Shown here: positions 13,201-25,200 of the stretch, one piece after another | Layout of the letters: each line of letters starts with the position of its first letter | How positions within the stretch are numbered: the first letter of the stretch is position 1 | Assembly: GCA_000934455.1 (NCBI GenBank) | Contig: KN887292.1 | Coordinates: 1 to 43,063 of the forward strand | DNA: 43,063 bases | Origin: Apostichopus parvimensis | Taxonomy: Eukaryota > Echinodermata > Holothuroidea > Aspidochirotida > Stichopodidae | Reading direction: 5' to 3' | Program-made: the position numbers and the translations under genes | The notes under the pieces: generated by a model | What the model saw: only the letters and a program-made list of their open reading frames with translations | Databases searched by the model: none | Told to the model about the DNA's origin: nothing

Positions 13201-16200
13201 GCAATTTTCTTCTGCGTGTCATGTGTGTGTTGATATTATTATCCAATTTTTAGTCGGTGAGAGCTTTAGCTCTCGGGTAAACATCGAAGTTAACATCAAT
13301 TACTTCATCTCATTACCGATCAGCATCTCAGATTCGTCAAACTGTAGTAGTATTTTATCTACGTACCTAGTGGAGTATCTCTTGTCAGTTTGTGAAAGTT
13401 TCACTGCATAATCTCTGTCCCAAAGTTAAGCTGAATTTGATCTAGAAAATGGTGAGAGCGTTTGTTTAGGCTTGCCCAAAATGAGGACAGTTCCCTCTGT
13501 GTATAAGATTAAAACATTGATAAGAAAGTATGGATGAGTTTTTAATAATGGATTACATTTGCATAATATCTTGTCTGATATTCAGCTTGTTTTTTTTTTT
13601 TTACTCTCGGGCATAACGCCGTGAACCTCTCTCAAAAGTAGAAATTAGGTTGAGTTCACAAATCTCTCTGAGACCAACATCTCAGGAAGAGGAAAAGAGG
13701 AAGAATAGCAAATATATATTTTTGATGACAGTAGTAGTATCTCAGGTTTGACTGTGTGATGACACACTCAGACACAGAGAAGCTACTTTGTGTGTGTAAC
13801 TTTAATTAATTCATGAAGTAACGAAGACGCTATGACCTAAGGATCGTTACAAAACATTGCTGCCTCGATGGCATTCCTGGATAGAATGAAGCGAGAAGTA
13901 ATTTATTTTAGGGGGTGCAAAGAGGAGGTGCCAGGAGAAAGCTAAAGATGACCAGAGGCGGTGAGACAGAGAACTTGTTGGTAGTCGGTAAGTAAGCTGG
14001 TGTACGGCCCTGCAACTGCAAATGCCAATTATGAAACAGGAAAGAAAAATGAAAACTTCAGTGTGAAATGCTTCCTGTGTCAAAGAATAGACTGTGCATA
14101 GACGATGTGAGTGACCTGATTAATTTGCTTTGGCATGGGCTTTGAGTACAATACTGCCGACTGCCGTGTTGGATGAATCGAACCGTACTAATCATTAGCG
14201 ACTTTGCGAGTCGCGTTAATATAGTCACTGCCGACTTTGCAATCTGTGTTATAGTCACTGCCGACTTTGCAATACGTGGTCCCCCTCACAGTTTTGCAAG
14301 GGCGGTAAGGATGACTCCATAGTCGATAAGAGTGACTCAGTAGGTTTCCCGTTCGGGAAACCAAAAAGAAGAGGACAACCTCTACCCGATAGATGAGAGA
14401 GAGGACAACCATTTCTACCAACAATCCATGATATATTAAAGTACAATATTGACCTCTCATCTTTACAAATTTTAGGGCTCATATCCTAAAAGCTTCATGA
14501 GTCTAGACGCAACATGTGATCTATATTTTGATCTCTCACAAGTTCAGAAATGAGCCTTTTCATACAATCCATCAAGGTTTTTGGTGCACCTGAACTTTGA
14601 CACAGTGGTCGTTGGGTGATAAGGAATGGGATTATAGGGATATGTTCTGGGAGTTTTTCCATTCTTTTTTAGTCTTTTTGATAATCCATTACAATAATAT
14701 TCTGTTGCTAACATCAACATTCAAAGACGTTCCATAACATTTAATAACAGATTTTTCAAATTAAGAACATCATGGCTAATTTACTTGTTATTTTGTATCT
14801 TGCAATTATGACCTTTGACATGGTATCTAAATTAAATTAATCTAATTACCCAGGTTCACGACAGGTCTTGATTTAACTCTGTGGACGTCTTAAACTCTTT
14901 ACGGCGTGATCATACGATTAAGCCATTGAGAATATCAGAGCGCGTAAATTAATCTTCTGGGATTATGTTTAAATATATATTTCATTGATGGCAGCGCCGT
15001 GACTGTCCAGCGGTCACTAGGAGACTGATAACAGACAATCCTCCACTTTCGTCGTCCAACGACGTGTCTCTCCTCACTGATTCGCTAAGATTAGGGTTTG
15101 CTTACATCGAGAGCATCGCAAATTTTAATTAAAGTCCCATGTTCGGTTTATTTACATTGGACGACAGCAGGGTGGGGGGAGGGAGGAATGGGGGGAGGTT
15201 TGTTTATTTTCTTTTCTTGTGATTACAGTGATAAGGATAGAGGAGTTTGGCTGGCCGGACCACTGGCTCGGTTACGATACACTGCTGGTGAAGTAATCCA
15301 TCTGTCATTCATTGACATGCCATTTTGACTCAAGTCAAGAAAGTGGTTCAGTACTTTTGTCAATATCACCTTGACGGATGCTGGAAACATTGAAGCAGTC
15401 GAGGTATAGGGCATGTGTAAGAAGAAAATATATTAAAAAACAAAAAACCCTGCATTGTTAATTGGTGCATATAGAGAAAAACTGTACCAGCATATATGAA
15501 TAATATCACATGTGGCCTTTCATTTTAAGGAATCAAGAGGTCATGATTTAACCTACGGTATGTTACTACTGATCTGAATTTAAAGAATCTTGTAAAAGGA
15601 GACACAAACCCAATTGAAGCCATCATCAATGGTGGATGTGGTAGAGGAAATTCTGTTATGAAACGACTTTCCCCAAACATTAAAGAAAATTCGTAGTCCA
15701 TTTGGGAGGTATCACAGGTTTTAATGTTCTGGACGTGAGATAACAATGTTGAAGACTTGGGCAAGTCTAAATATGAATTATTGGAGGCGCCACAAAATGA
15801 TGTAATTTATCTCTTTATTTATTCCAAGGTTTATTTTCTGTAATTGAGATGTGTTTTGACCATTCTGAAGCTAACCTAGATTGACCATATATGGCACTGG
15901 CTTCAATGTCTACACAATATTCTACATAAAATGAAGTTTGGTAACTTAGGTTATGTAACATTGTCCAATGTTAGGTTTGGGATCATGAAAATGGTAAAAG
16001 TACTGTTATTAAGTTTCTGGCAACAATGATGGTTTTATACACCAATTAATTTCTTTGAAGTTCCAACAGGTTTTTTTTTTATTTCAATCTTAAATGTTCA
16101 GAAATTTTAGAAACTTCAAATTTCATCAAACTTTATTTCAATCTCTTAATTAATTTTAAAATTAATTTACGGTGTATTTGTTGTGTACGATAAAATAGAG

Positions 16201-19200
16201 ATTGGGGATTGACAACAGGAAGCTCGATGGAGCAATTTTTTAGCAAAAACTTAGCATAAATAATAATTAATAACATTAATACAAAAACAAAACAGAACAA
16301 AACGAAAGGAAAGGAAAGAAGAATTAAGAAATAAACAAATCAATGATTTCTTATAATAAGATTATTTTTCAAATGTTTTTCATAATTTTTTCAAATCTGA
16401 CAGATTTCACAGATTTTGTGCCTCCCAATAAAATATATAAAACAAGAAATACCTTTCAAAAATATATCCTGTTGAAGGTACAATCAGGAAGCATAAAGTC
16501 ATGTTTGGCAGTCTTCTAGAAAACACTGTTGGAGGTTTGATTTAGTATAAATACTAAGGTTGTATCATGTTTTGTAGAAATTTGGCAAAAATGCAGATTA
16601 AGATAAATAGATAGATAAAGGAAGTAATTTTCTTTAAAAAGAAACAAGAAACAAAAAACTATAAAAACCCCTTTTCTTAACAATGTTTATGAGGCCGGGA
16701 AATAACAAGTATTTGTGTCGCCATCCCGTTCGTCACATCAACGTAAAAGAAAATATGTAATTTTAGCATATGCATACACTCCTCAACAGAAAGGGAGAAT
16801 AAAAAAAATGACATTGATAATAAGCATGAATAATTGATACTTTGCAGTCTTTAAAATGGTAGGGTGAACATTTACATAACTAATGGAATTTTGACATTTC
16901 CTCTGTATAATCTGTGAAAATGTTTAGGATTTTGCAATCTGTGAACAACGTGTGTAGCTGTGATATGTGCAGATTTTTCTGGTGTAATCATATTGATGTT
17001 AAATCAGGATTGCTGATACTCCCGAAAAAAGAAAAATGATTTTTTGGCATAATTGATGGAATGGGTAGATTGTGAATATATATTTATACACTTATATGTT
17101 GTTTAAGGTCACAGTAGGAGTTGAGATTTGAAGAGCAAATGTCGTGGCAAGTTGATAGATTGAAAGTTTATTACAGTTAATGAAAAATATTGGGAGTAAC
17201 TGAATTGATGGAAAAAAGTCAAAACCTAAAATCTACTGTATCTCTATTGAAGTAAATAATCTGAAGTTATATATTCTGTTAGGACAGTGTTTATAGGATA
17301 GCTGTATTAATATGCATAGGATGTGAGGTGGGGGAGAGGGGGGGAGGATCCTTAATTCTCCCAGTCTGATTTAGGTAGGGTCATGAACCTCTATGGAAGT
17401 GCAAGAGGTGGATACAGGAGTTTTACATCAATCAATCAATCAATCAATCAAAACACATTTATATAGCGCATGCAATATCAAAAAAAGTTGTTCGAAGGCG
17501 CTATAAGACAGTTACATGACATTAACAATTGTACGTTGAACATGCATTGAACATTTTGAAGTCTGGTGATAAGTGATTTGTTTATACCAATCAAGAAGCT
17601 GTGGGGTGTGGCACTGGGGCTGTTGAAGCTTATTCACATATAGGGGATCTAGACCCCCCCCCCCCTTTCCCCAGAAAAATTGAAGGTATAGACCTCAAGT
17701 GGTATATTGTGAATCTATAATTAGGTCTAAAATCAATGTACAAATAGTGTCATAAATACTTTGATTTTTTGTCTGTGTTGGAAGGGGGGGGGGGTTCTAC
17801 ATCCCCACACCTCCTGGAACTGCAAAGCAACATCTCTCAATCTACCGCTTTCCCCCGATTGACGATGGTAGTGGAGAGTCATGGGCACAGTATAAGAAAC
17901 TGAAATTTGAGTGATTGCATGTATGGCACCCCAACTGTGCTTCAGTACCGCTACGAGGGCGAGACCGGGTGTGTCCGCAATGGTGGTATGATACCACCGA
18001 GTATCACCCTCTACAGCTGAAGAAATCAATTTAGTCTTAAATTGTTTTAGATCTCAAACAAGAGACTGAATCTAATGCACGTACAGCACCCCAAAATCAT
18101 GTGTATCATCACAGCTCCAAGGCCAAGACCAGAAGCATCCGCTGAAATACGCTTTAACATTTCGCTGATTTCCGTTAAAGAAAAGAGAACAAAAGATTCG
18201 ATTTTGAATGCACCCATCACTATCTTAATAATGCATCTAGTATGTACAGCTCTAAAGAGGACAAGACCAGTAGCATCCCATTATGGCATATGATCATCAC
18301 CCACCCCTCTACATGCGAATCAAAGAAAGAAAGAATCAATTTACTGTAGTCTCTAGAAGATTAAAGTTTTTCCTCATACCGTATAACCTAAAATCTTCCA
18401 TTACAGTTATTGCACTTTCAATGTCATCTATCTGAATCATGTCTCGAGACTTCTACATAATTTACAATGTATGAATCATCCGAAAACTCACGGGCGGCAG
18501 CTCGCTTGCTGTTTAGCTTGCAGCTTTTGTCAGGTGTTGTAATTAAAACAGCTACAGTTCTCCTTCAACAATTTTTTACCATCCAATTTTTTTCTTTTTT
18601 TTTTCTCAAGCCAAAAGACAAAAAATATATATATATATAAAGATATGAAAAAGTATATGGGAAAGTTGGTTCTCGACTCCATTGTTTGACTCGAGAAGGA
18701 AATTTATGTGCACCGTAACAGCTTCTCGAAATGAAATGCTTGTCAACGGCCCATAAATTTTAACGAGTATTTTCTTGATAAGATTTTACCTCTGGGTAAT
18801 TTTTATGAGTTTACTTAGAGGGAGGAGGGAGGAAGAAATTACGTGCTACCTCACTATTTTCTAAATTTTACGACAGCTTTGTACTCATTTGAATCGATTC
18901 ATGATGCAGCAGCTGAAATACACAAAAAAAAAAATAACAAAAAGGTAATATTCTCTACTAAAAATGTGCGATTATTGTTTCGACGACCATTCTGGATGGA
19001 GCGATACTCCGTCATTTATCATCAATTTTTATGTTATTTGAACAGAATGGTTTACTCCAAGCGTATCATGAGTGGTAACTCTGAGTAATAAAATCAACTG
19101 AAGGATTTGTCGAAGTCGTTACGGTTTTTTTTCAATACGAAGGAAAGCCTCAACATAGGATATATCACAACAACTAAAAGTTATAAAGTTTGTGTATTTT

Positions 19201-22200
19201 GTTGAGAAAAACAAACTGGTAGTAACAAACTGCTTTATAGTGCCTAAAGCTTTTGTTAAGTAGGGAAATAGATAAATGTAAGAGGGCCTAGCAGTTTTAG
19301 CAATAGCAACGGCTTCTTCAAATGTGAACAGTTCGCTTTGTAAAGAAGTTTTCTATATGCTGCTTGGAATAATGTCAGGCCTTCCAACTTTTATCTAGTT
19401 ATTGTAATGATTTTGCTAGGACGACCTTTACTCTTTTCCCTGAATGACTGCCATTTTAATTTTCATTTCAAGGCAAAGTGTGGTCCTTTTTTGCGGTATT
19501 TTGGAAACCATATATATAAATATACCATGTGAGAACATGTTTGACACAACATTGTAAGAAATATAGGTGACAGAGCAATCTAGTCAAGATAAAAAATAAA
19601 AAAAGTTGTAATATTATCGTAAAACACTTGTGGTTCCATCTTCAAGCTGGTGCTTATTAGCTACCTGTGTTGTCATTAGTGTTCGGTGACAATCTGTGTT
19701 GCCTCTGAAAACTGATGAAAATATATACGTAAAACCAAGGAATTCACAAAAACATCTGCCCATTTGCTTTGTTTAAAATATCATCAAGAATTTACCCAGA
19801 AAATAACATAAACAGCTGCTTTTTTCAAAATGTTATTACGTATATGCGTCATCCTAGATTGCCAGAGTCTACTGTTTATGTCGATTTTTGTGATGTAAGC
19901 TGAGTGTTTATGGTTTTGTGTATGGATAGTTTCCTGGGGTTTTATGTACAACCTGCCAACCTGTGCAGGAGGCTGTTGATCTCAAACTTCTTATAAAAAT
20001 GAATCAAGATTTTCTTTTTTAATTTGAAGTTTAATTTGTGGAATTGATGATCATTTTCTTATGTCCAAAAAATCTCATATGTATCAATGGACATAAGAAA
20101 TATCTGTTTGTTCTCATATTACAGCTTTAGTGAACACTTCTTCTATTGAGTTGGCAACTTCCATGCATCGTGGCTCGACGTCCCTATAACAATGAGCAGT
20201 TTAAACATGAGTTCAATCTGAAATGACTTTCTGACTTTCTCAAAGTGTGATGGTACAATACTGGATAGATATCAGAAAAAAACCGGAAAAAAACAAAACG
20301 GCCTAGAGTAAACCATTATCCACAATAGTCCACTAAATGACCGAATAAGCTAACAGCATTCTTCAGAGGTTTACTAACAAAGTCAAGTTTTAATTCATAA
20401 TAAAATGCCATTAATAGTTACTAATTAATAACAATGGATTTATAACTGAGTATACCTTAAAAGCAGCTGAATAAGAAATCTCTCTGGTTCGTGTAACTAT
20501 TTGAAAAAAAAAAACAATCTAACCACCTAACTCTGTACTCTGCTTTTAAGAAAGAATTCTAAATAAGTCTTTATGTTGTTTGGTACATCTGTAAAATATT
20601 TGTACTTATATGGAGAGATATTCAAAATATGAGTTCAATTTAATTCCTTCCATAGATATTATTTTGCAGGAGCATTTTTAAAATAGACACCCCCCCCCAC
20701 ACCAGGAATGTTAATATTTTAGAAATGCAGAACAGAATTTACATACAAGAAATCCCCGTTATGTTCAATTATGAGGACAGACGAAAATAAAATCTTCCTA
20801 CACTCGGTTTTCATTCCTTTTCACATTTTTGTTCTTCTTTCACTCTGGAAACCATCGTGATGTTGAAAATAAGTATTAAATATAATATAAATCGCACCAC
20901 ACTGGGTTTAATCTTGTGGTCACTTGGTGCCAGCCATCCGTGTATGGGCAGACACCAGCCTCCATTCTTTCACTTGAGGGCTGACTCAATTTTGTAATTT
21001 TCCAAACCCCCTCCAACACTTTGAGCCATTTTTCGCATGAATGAGCTGGGTGTTATATTGAAACCGCTGCTCTCTGGGGTAACGGAGTAAATGATGACGG
21101 CCAGTTTAACACCCGGCTGAATTTCTAGGAGATGATATTTTTGGGACTATAAGATCAAATAATCCACAGTAGATGTATAAGCCCCACGGCGGCCTTCAAC
21201 GGCAAGTTTACAAAATTATCAGGAAGACGGAGGTGTTTCACCCCTTCGGAAGAGACTTGGTATTAGAGCCAGAGTACAGAGTACGGTAGCCTTTGCAAAG
21301 AAGAGAAGAGGCAGGGCTTAAAGGGTAGAGGAAACAGATGAGAATATTTAAAAGTTTTTGTTTTCAATGAGGGCTGTCTTCCTCCATCCCTATCTGTCTT
21401 CAAACAAACGCTGCGCTCTCACTCAGCCGTGCCTTGGGCCATTTCGATCTAAACTTTTTGTCATGTCCTAAGTTTACTCAGAACCATCGAGATCCTCTTG
21501 TTAGGGTTATGTCTGAAGAATAGTGCACATTCAGCCTTTACGAATCGGTTTTAACATTAATATTCCGAACTTAATACCACTAAAGATTGTCTGTCATACA
21601 TTGCCCACTCACTACCAAGTCACCACTTTGTAGTTCACAATAAAGTGCAGACTTTCTCTCCCATTTTAGAACCATGTTACTTTCTCGCTTTTTGGACATT
21701 TACTGGTAGAAAAGACTGGTAACATTCCTTGCCATCCTCCCTCTGTGCCATCCAACCCCACTCTCTATTCAGCCCTCCTTTCTCGTCCCTCTCCTACCTC
21801 TCCTACAACCTCCATCACACCAGATAACCACCTCTCCTTCATTCCTTCCCTTTTAACTCCCCCCATGTCCCATCCCTTCAGTCCTTACCCCCTCTGCTCT
21901 GCATTGAGCCATGCGCTCTCCATTACATCCCTGTCACCCTCTCCTCCTCCCCCTTTCCCCTCCTTGTCTCTTACTCCTTGTCCCCCTCTCCTCATCCCCC
22001 TCTCCTCATTCTCCTCTCCTCATCCTCATCTCTCTCTCCTCATCCTCATCTCTCTCTCCTCATCCTCATCTCTCTCTCCTCATCCTCCTCTCATCTCCCT
22101 CTCATTTCCCTCTCCTCATTTCCCTCTCCTCATTTCCCTCTCCTCATCTCACTCTCCTCATCTTACTCTCCTCATCTTACTCTCCTCATCTCACTCTCCT

Positions 22201-25200
22201 CATCTCACTCCTCTTTGTCCCCCTCTCCTCATCCCCCTCTCCTCATCCTCCTCTCCTCATCTCCCTCTCCTCAACCTCCTCTCCTCATCCTCATCTCTCT
22301 CTCCTCATCCTCCTCTCCCCATCTCCCTCTCATTTCCCTCTCCTCATCGCGTCTCCTCATCTCACTCTCCTCATCTCACTCCTCCTTGTCCCCCTCTCCT
22401 TTTCTCCTCTCCCTGTCTCTCCCTCCTTGTCCCCCTCTTCTCATCTCCATCTTCTCATCTCCCTCTATATTTTTCCATGGCTATCAGTTAATGCACCTGC
22501 TTGAAATCATACGTACCTAGTCATCGTCAATGATTTATTAACAATAATTACTGCAATTTAAAACAACACACCTGCTTCCTAAATAACTTAGATCCCAGTT
22601 TCCTATTTCCAATGTGCCATGGTACTGACTATAGATGCAACCCAGGTTGTACGATAATGTTTGCAGCAGAGGTCACATGGTGCGTTGCTATCACTAAAAA
22701 CCAGCACGCAATTCCATTCCATTAAAAGCAAGGAAATGGGGAGGGATGGGAGAGGGGGAGGGTGAGAGATTAAAGCTCCCTTATAGCAACATGGTATAGC
22801 AGCATACTTACCATATTTTACTGACCATATTTTACAAAGATGATTTTAAATATGACAGAAATGTGTTGTTTGTAAAACTCTGACGATGCGGGACTGCTAG
22901 CCTAACAAGTAAATATTTTTACATGTTTTGTTTGTCCTGTTTCAAACAGAAATGTGCCCCCAAGAAGTTTTTGGTAGGGAAGTTAAAATCTTATTATGAC
23001 TTGGGTGGGCGACATGAGTTAGGCTGACAGCAACATTATTACAGCAAGACATTATTACAGTTTGAATCCTTAATTGAACCAAACAATGTACATTCATGTC
23101 TACTGTGATCTATTGAATTTCTGATAATATTTTTAACCCTGTTCTATATAAATCTCTCTGTTTTGTCTTTTTCAACTCAGGCGTCAATGTGTTACATCGA
23201 TATCGACACGCAAACGGCAGAATTCCCAGAAGACCTACCTCTGTTTCCGCAGCGAGAGTACCTACTTCACGAACTCGTGGAACTTATGCACCTGTTTGGT
23301 GTCCAGATCACGGATATGGACACCAACTCCAACACCCTACCCAATCCCCCACGGACGGGTAACATCTTTGACTGGGGTAAAGGAGGGAGGCATGAGCAGA
23401 CACTGGTTGGATCCCCTGGGAGGGGTTACAGCTTGGAGAGTAGCTTAGAGGGGGACCAGGATAGCTCCTACTCGAGTTCCCCCAGCGGGGGCGAGAGTCC
23501 CATCCCCATGATACCGAGCAAACTGGACTTCCTGACGAACAACGAAGTCGTGTCCAAAGTGGCGGCAATCGCGAAACGGACCGGGGTCATCCAGTCCATA
23601 AGCGACATCAATGTCGGACCGAGAGAAAACGAGACGACATCGCCCGAGAATAAGTCGAACAAGGAATACGTGGACGACATCGTATTCAACTGTGCAATAC
23701 GCGAGACGTTGCTGAGTCACTTGGTATCGCTGCTGAGGCATTACGAGAGATTCGTGATCCATCCGAAGGAGAGAAACCTGGAAGCTTGGTTCACCAACAG
23801 GGAGCATATGCATAACTATGACAAGGTTAGACAAAAAAGCAAATTTATATTGAGCTCTATAACTCTTATCATCTGGGTTTTTCATGAAGTATTAAGCCAG
23901 CTCATGGTAGATTATAACGAGATTTGGATTAGGTCAGCGTTTCCGTCTAATTCTGTGCTGAACAGGTGCGAAAGATTGGAAATAGACAACCGCCTACGGC
24001 TAGAATCCAATGCGATTTCTTCATCGTGGTTGGGGCCAGACTGGGTCTTCATCGGTTCTCAATGATGGAGACTTTTCTTGCCTCCAGGTTATTGCGTATG
24101 GACTTTCATATGTTGTTTTTCTCATTCTTTAAGGATGTGTTTGTAACTTAAACCTTTTCGTCCTATTTCATTTGTTTATCGCGAAGGTAAAGTAGGTCGC
24201 ATTATGACTTCACATCGTATATTGTAATGCAATCAGCATTTACAGTCTTTCAAATACTCTTGTGACATTTCTGACGATACACAGATGATATTCTGAGATT
24301 ATTTAATATTTACCCATTACTGACTGAGAACGTTTAAATGTTCCCAAGTCATACTTTCCCAGGCCCCCCCTCACTTTTTCCGTTTACCCATCCATAGAAC
24401 TACCGTTTACACACAGTCTCTATTGCAAGTTTAGAGTCACTGCAGTGTCATGAGTAGTCCATGGTGGAGCGTACAAGGCATTTTAACTATAATATTTGCC
24501 AACAGTCGTTGTAAGCATCGTAAACTCTCAGTCCGGAGAAATATACTTTCAGTCATCCTGGGATCTTAGTATTCTTGCAATAAGTGGCGGAAAACTTTAC
24601 TAGTTCAAGAAACTAAAAGAAAACAATTTGAAAAGATAAAATATCCCCCCCAATAAACCCCCCCCCCCAATAAACAGCTCATGTACAGCAAAATGCCTGC
24701 ATTGTGATGGTAAATAACATCAAATTTAGAGAAACTGACATTTTGATCCTAGCAGGATATGCTTTAGAGTCGGACTGATATGCAAAACAGACAGAGGACG
24801 CTGGTTAAAATAAGTACACAATTTGCACCGATTCAGTGGAAGCTATTTGTGGTATTTTGCTTAATTTCAGTGCCAGCCAATTTTCTACCCATTGTGTCCT
24901 TCGCATTGGACGTTTCTTACCCTTCGAACAGTGCGTGTGTTTTCGCGGTGTTTGACGATCGTCCTGTTTGTAAAACGCTGCCGTTGTTTATGCCTGTGCT
25001 GTCATATTTCTACATAGCATTCACAATGGGTAACTCAATCCCGCATTGATTATTAAAGGTAATAACCTCCAATTAGGCGACATTTCACAAGTCATTTAAC
25101 CGTCCACCCACGCCAGCCGCAACTCGATCAGCCGTGTACGGCCATTTAATTTTTAAATTAAGCCAAATCAACTGAAAGAAATCATCGTCGAATCAAAAAG

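Larger units (their letters stand above)
6840..23180. other. 16.3-kb intron, phase 0, repeat-rich
   Basis: It contains G-runs (about 8120-8135, 8840-8855), a (GAA)n tract (about 10612-10645), a CTGCAG-rich repeat (11421-11628), a 113-nt-period duplication (11915-12117), a 30-bp tandem and hairpin (14221-14362), a SINE tail (17427-17515), a degenerate about 157-bp tandem (17911-18360) and a CT-rich minisatellite (about 21725-22470). No frame in it shows a protein family I recognise. Confidence 0.8.

Noticed and set aside
21745-22520. Three overlapping + frames of 180-248 residues rich in Ser, Pro, Leu
   Set aside because: The CT-rich array cannot form stop codons, so all frames stay open. No domain, start context or splice signals.
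23308-23885. Minus-strand frames of 73-146 residues opposite the d-DENN exon (and their twins at 25862-26302)
   Set aside because: They mirror the codon bias of the sense exon and have no family similarity.
24780-25049. Hydrophobic 89-residue frame resembling a membrane protein, repeated at 27264
   Set aside because: It lies within an intron, and the second haplotype copy has indels that shorten it. A real exon would not shift frame between alleles.
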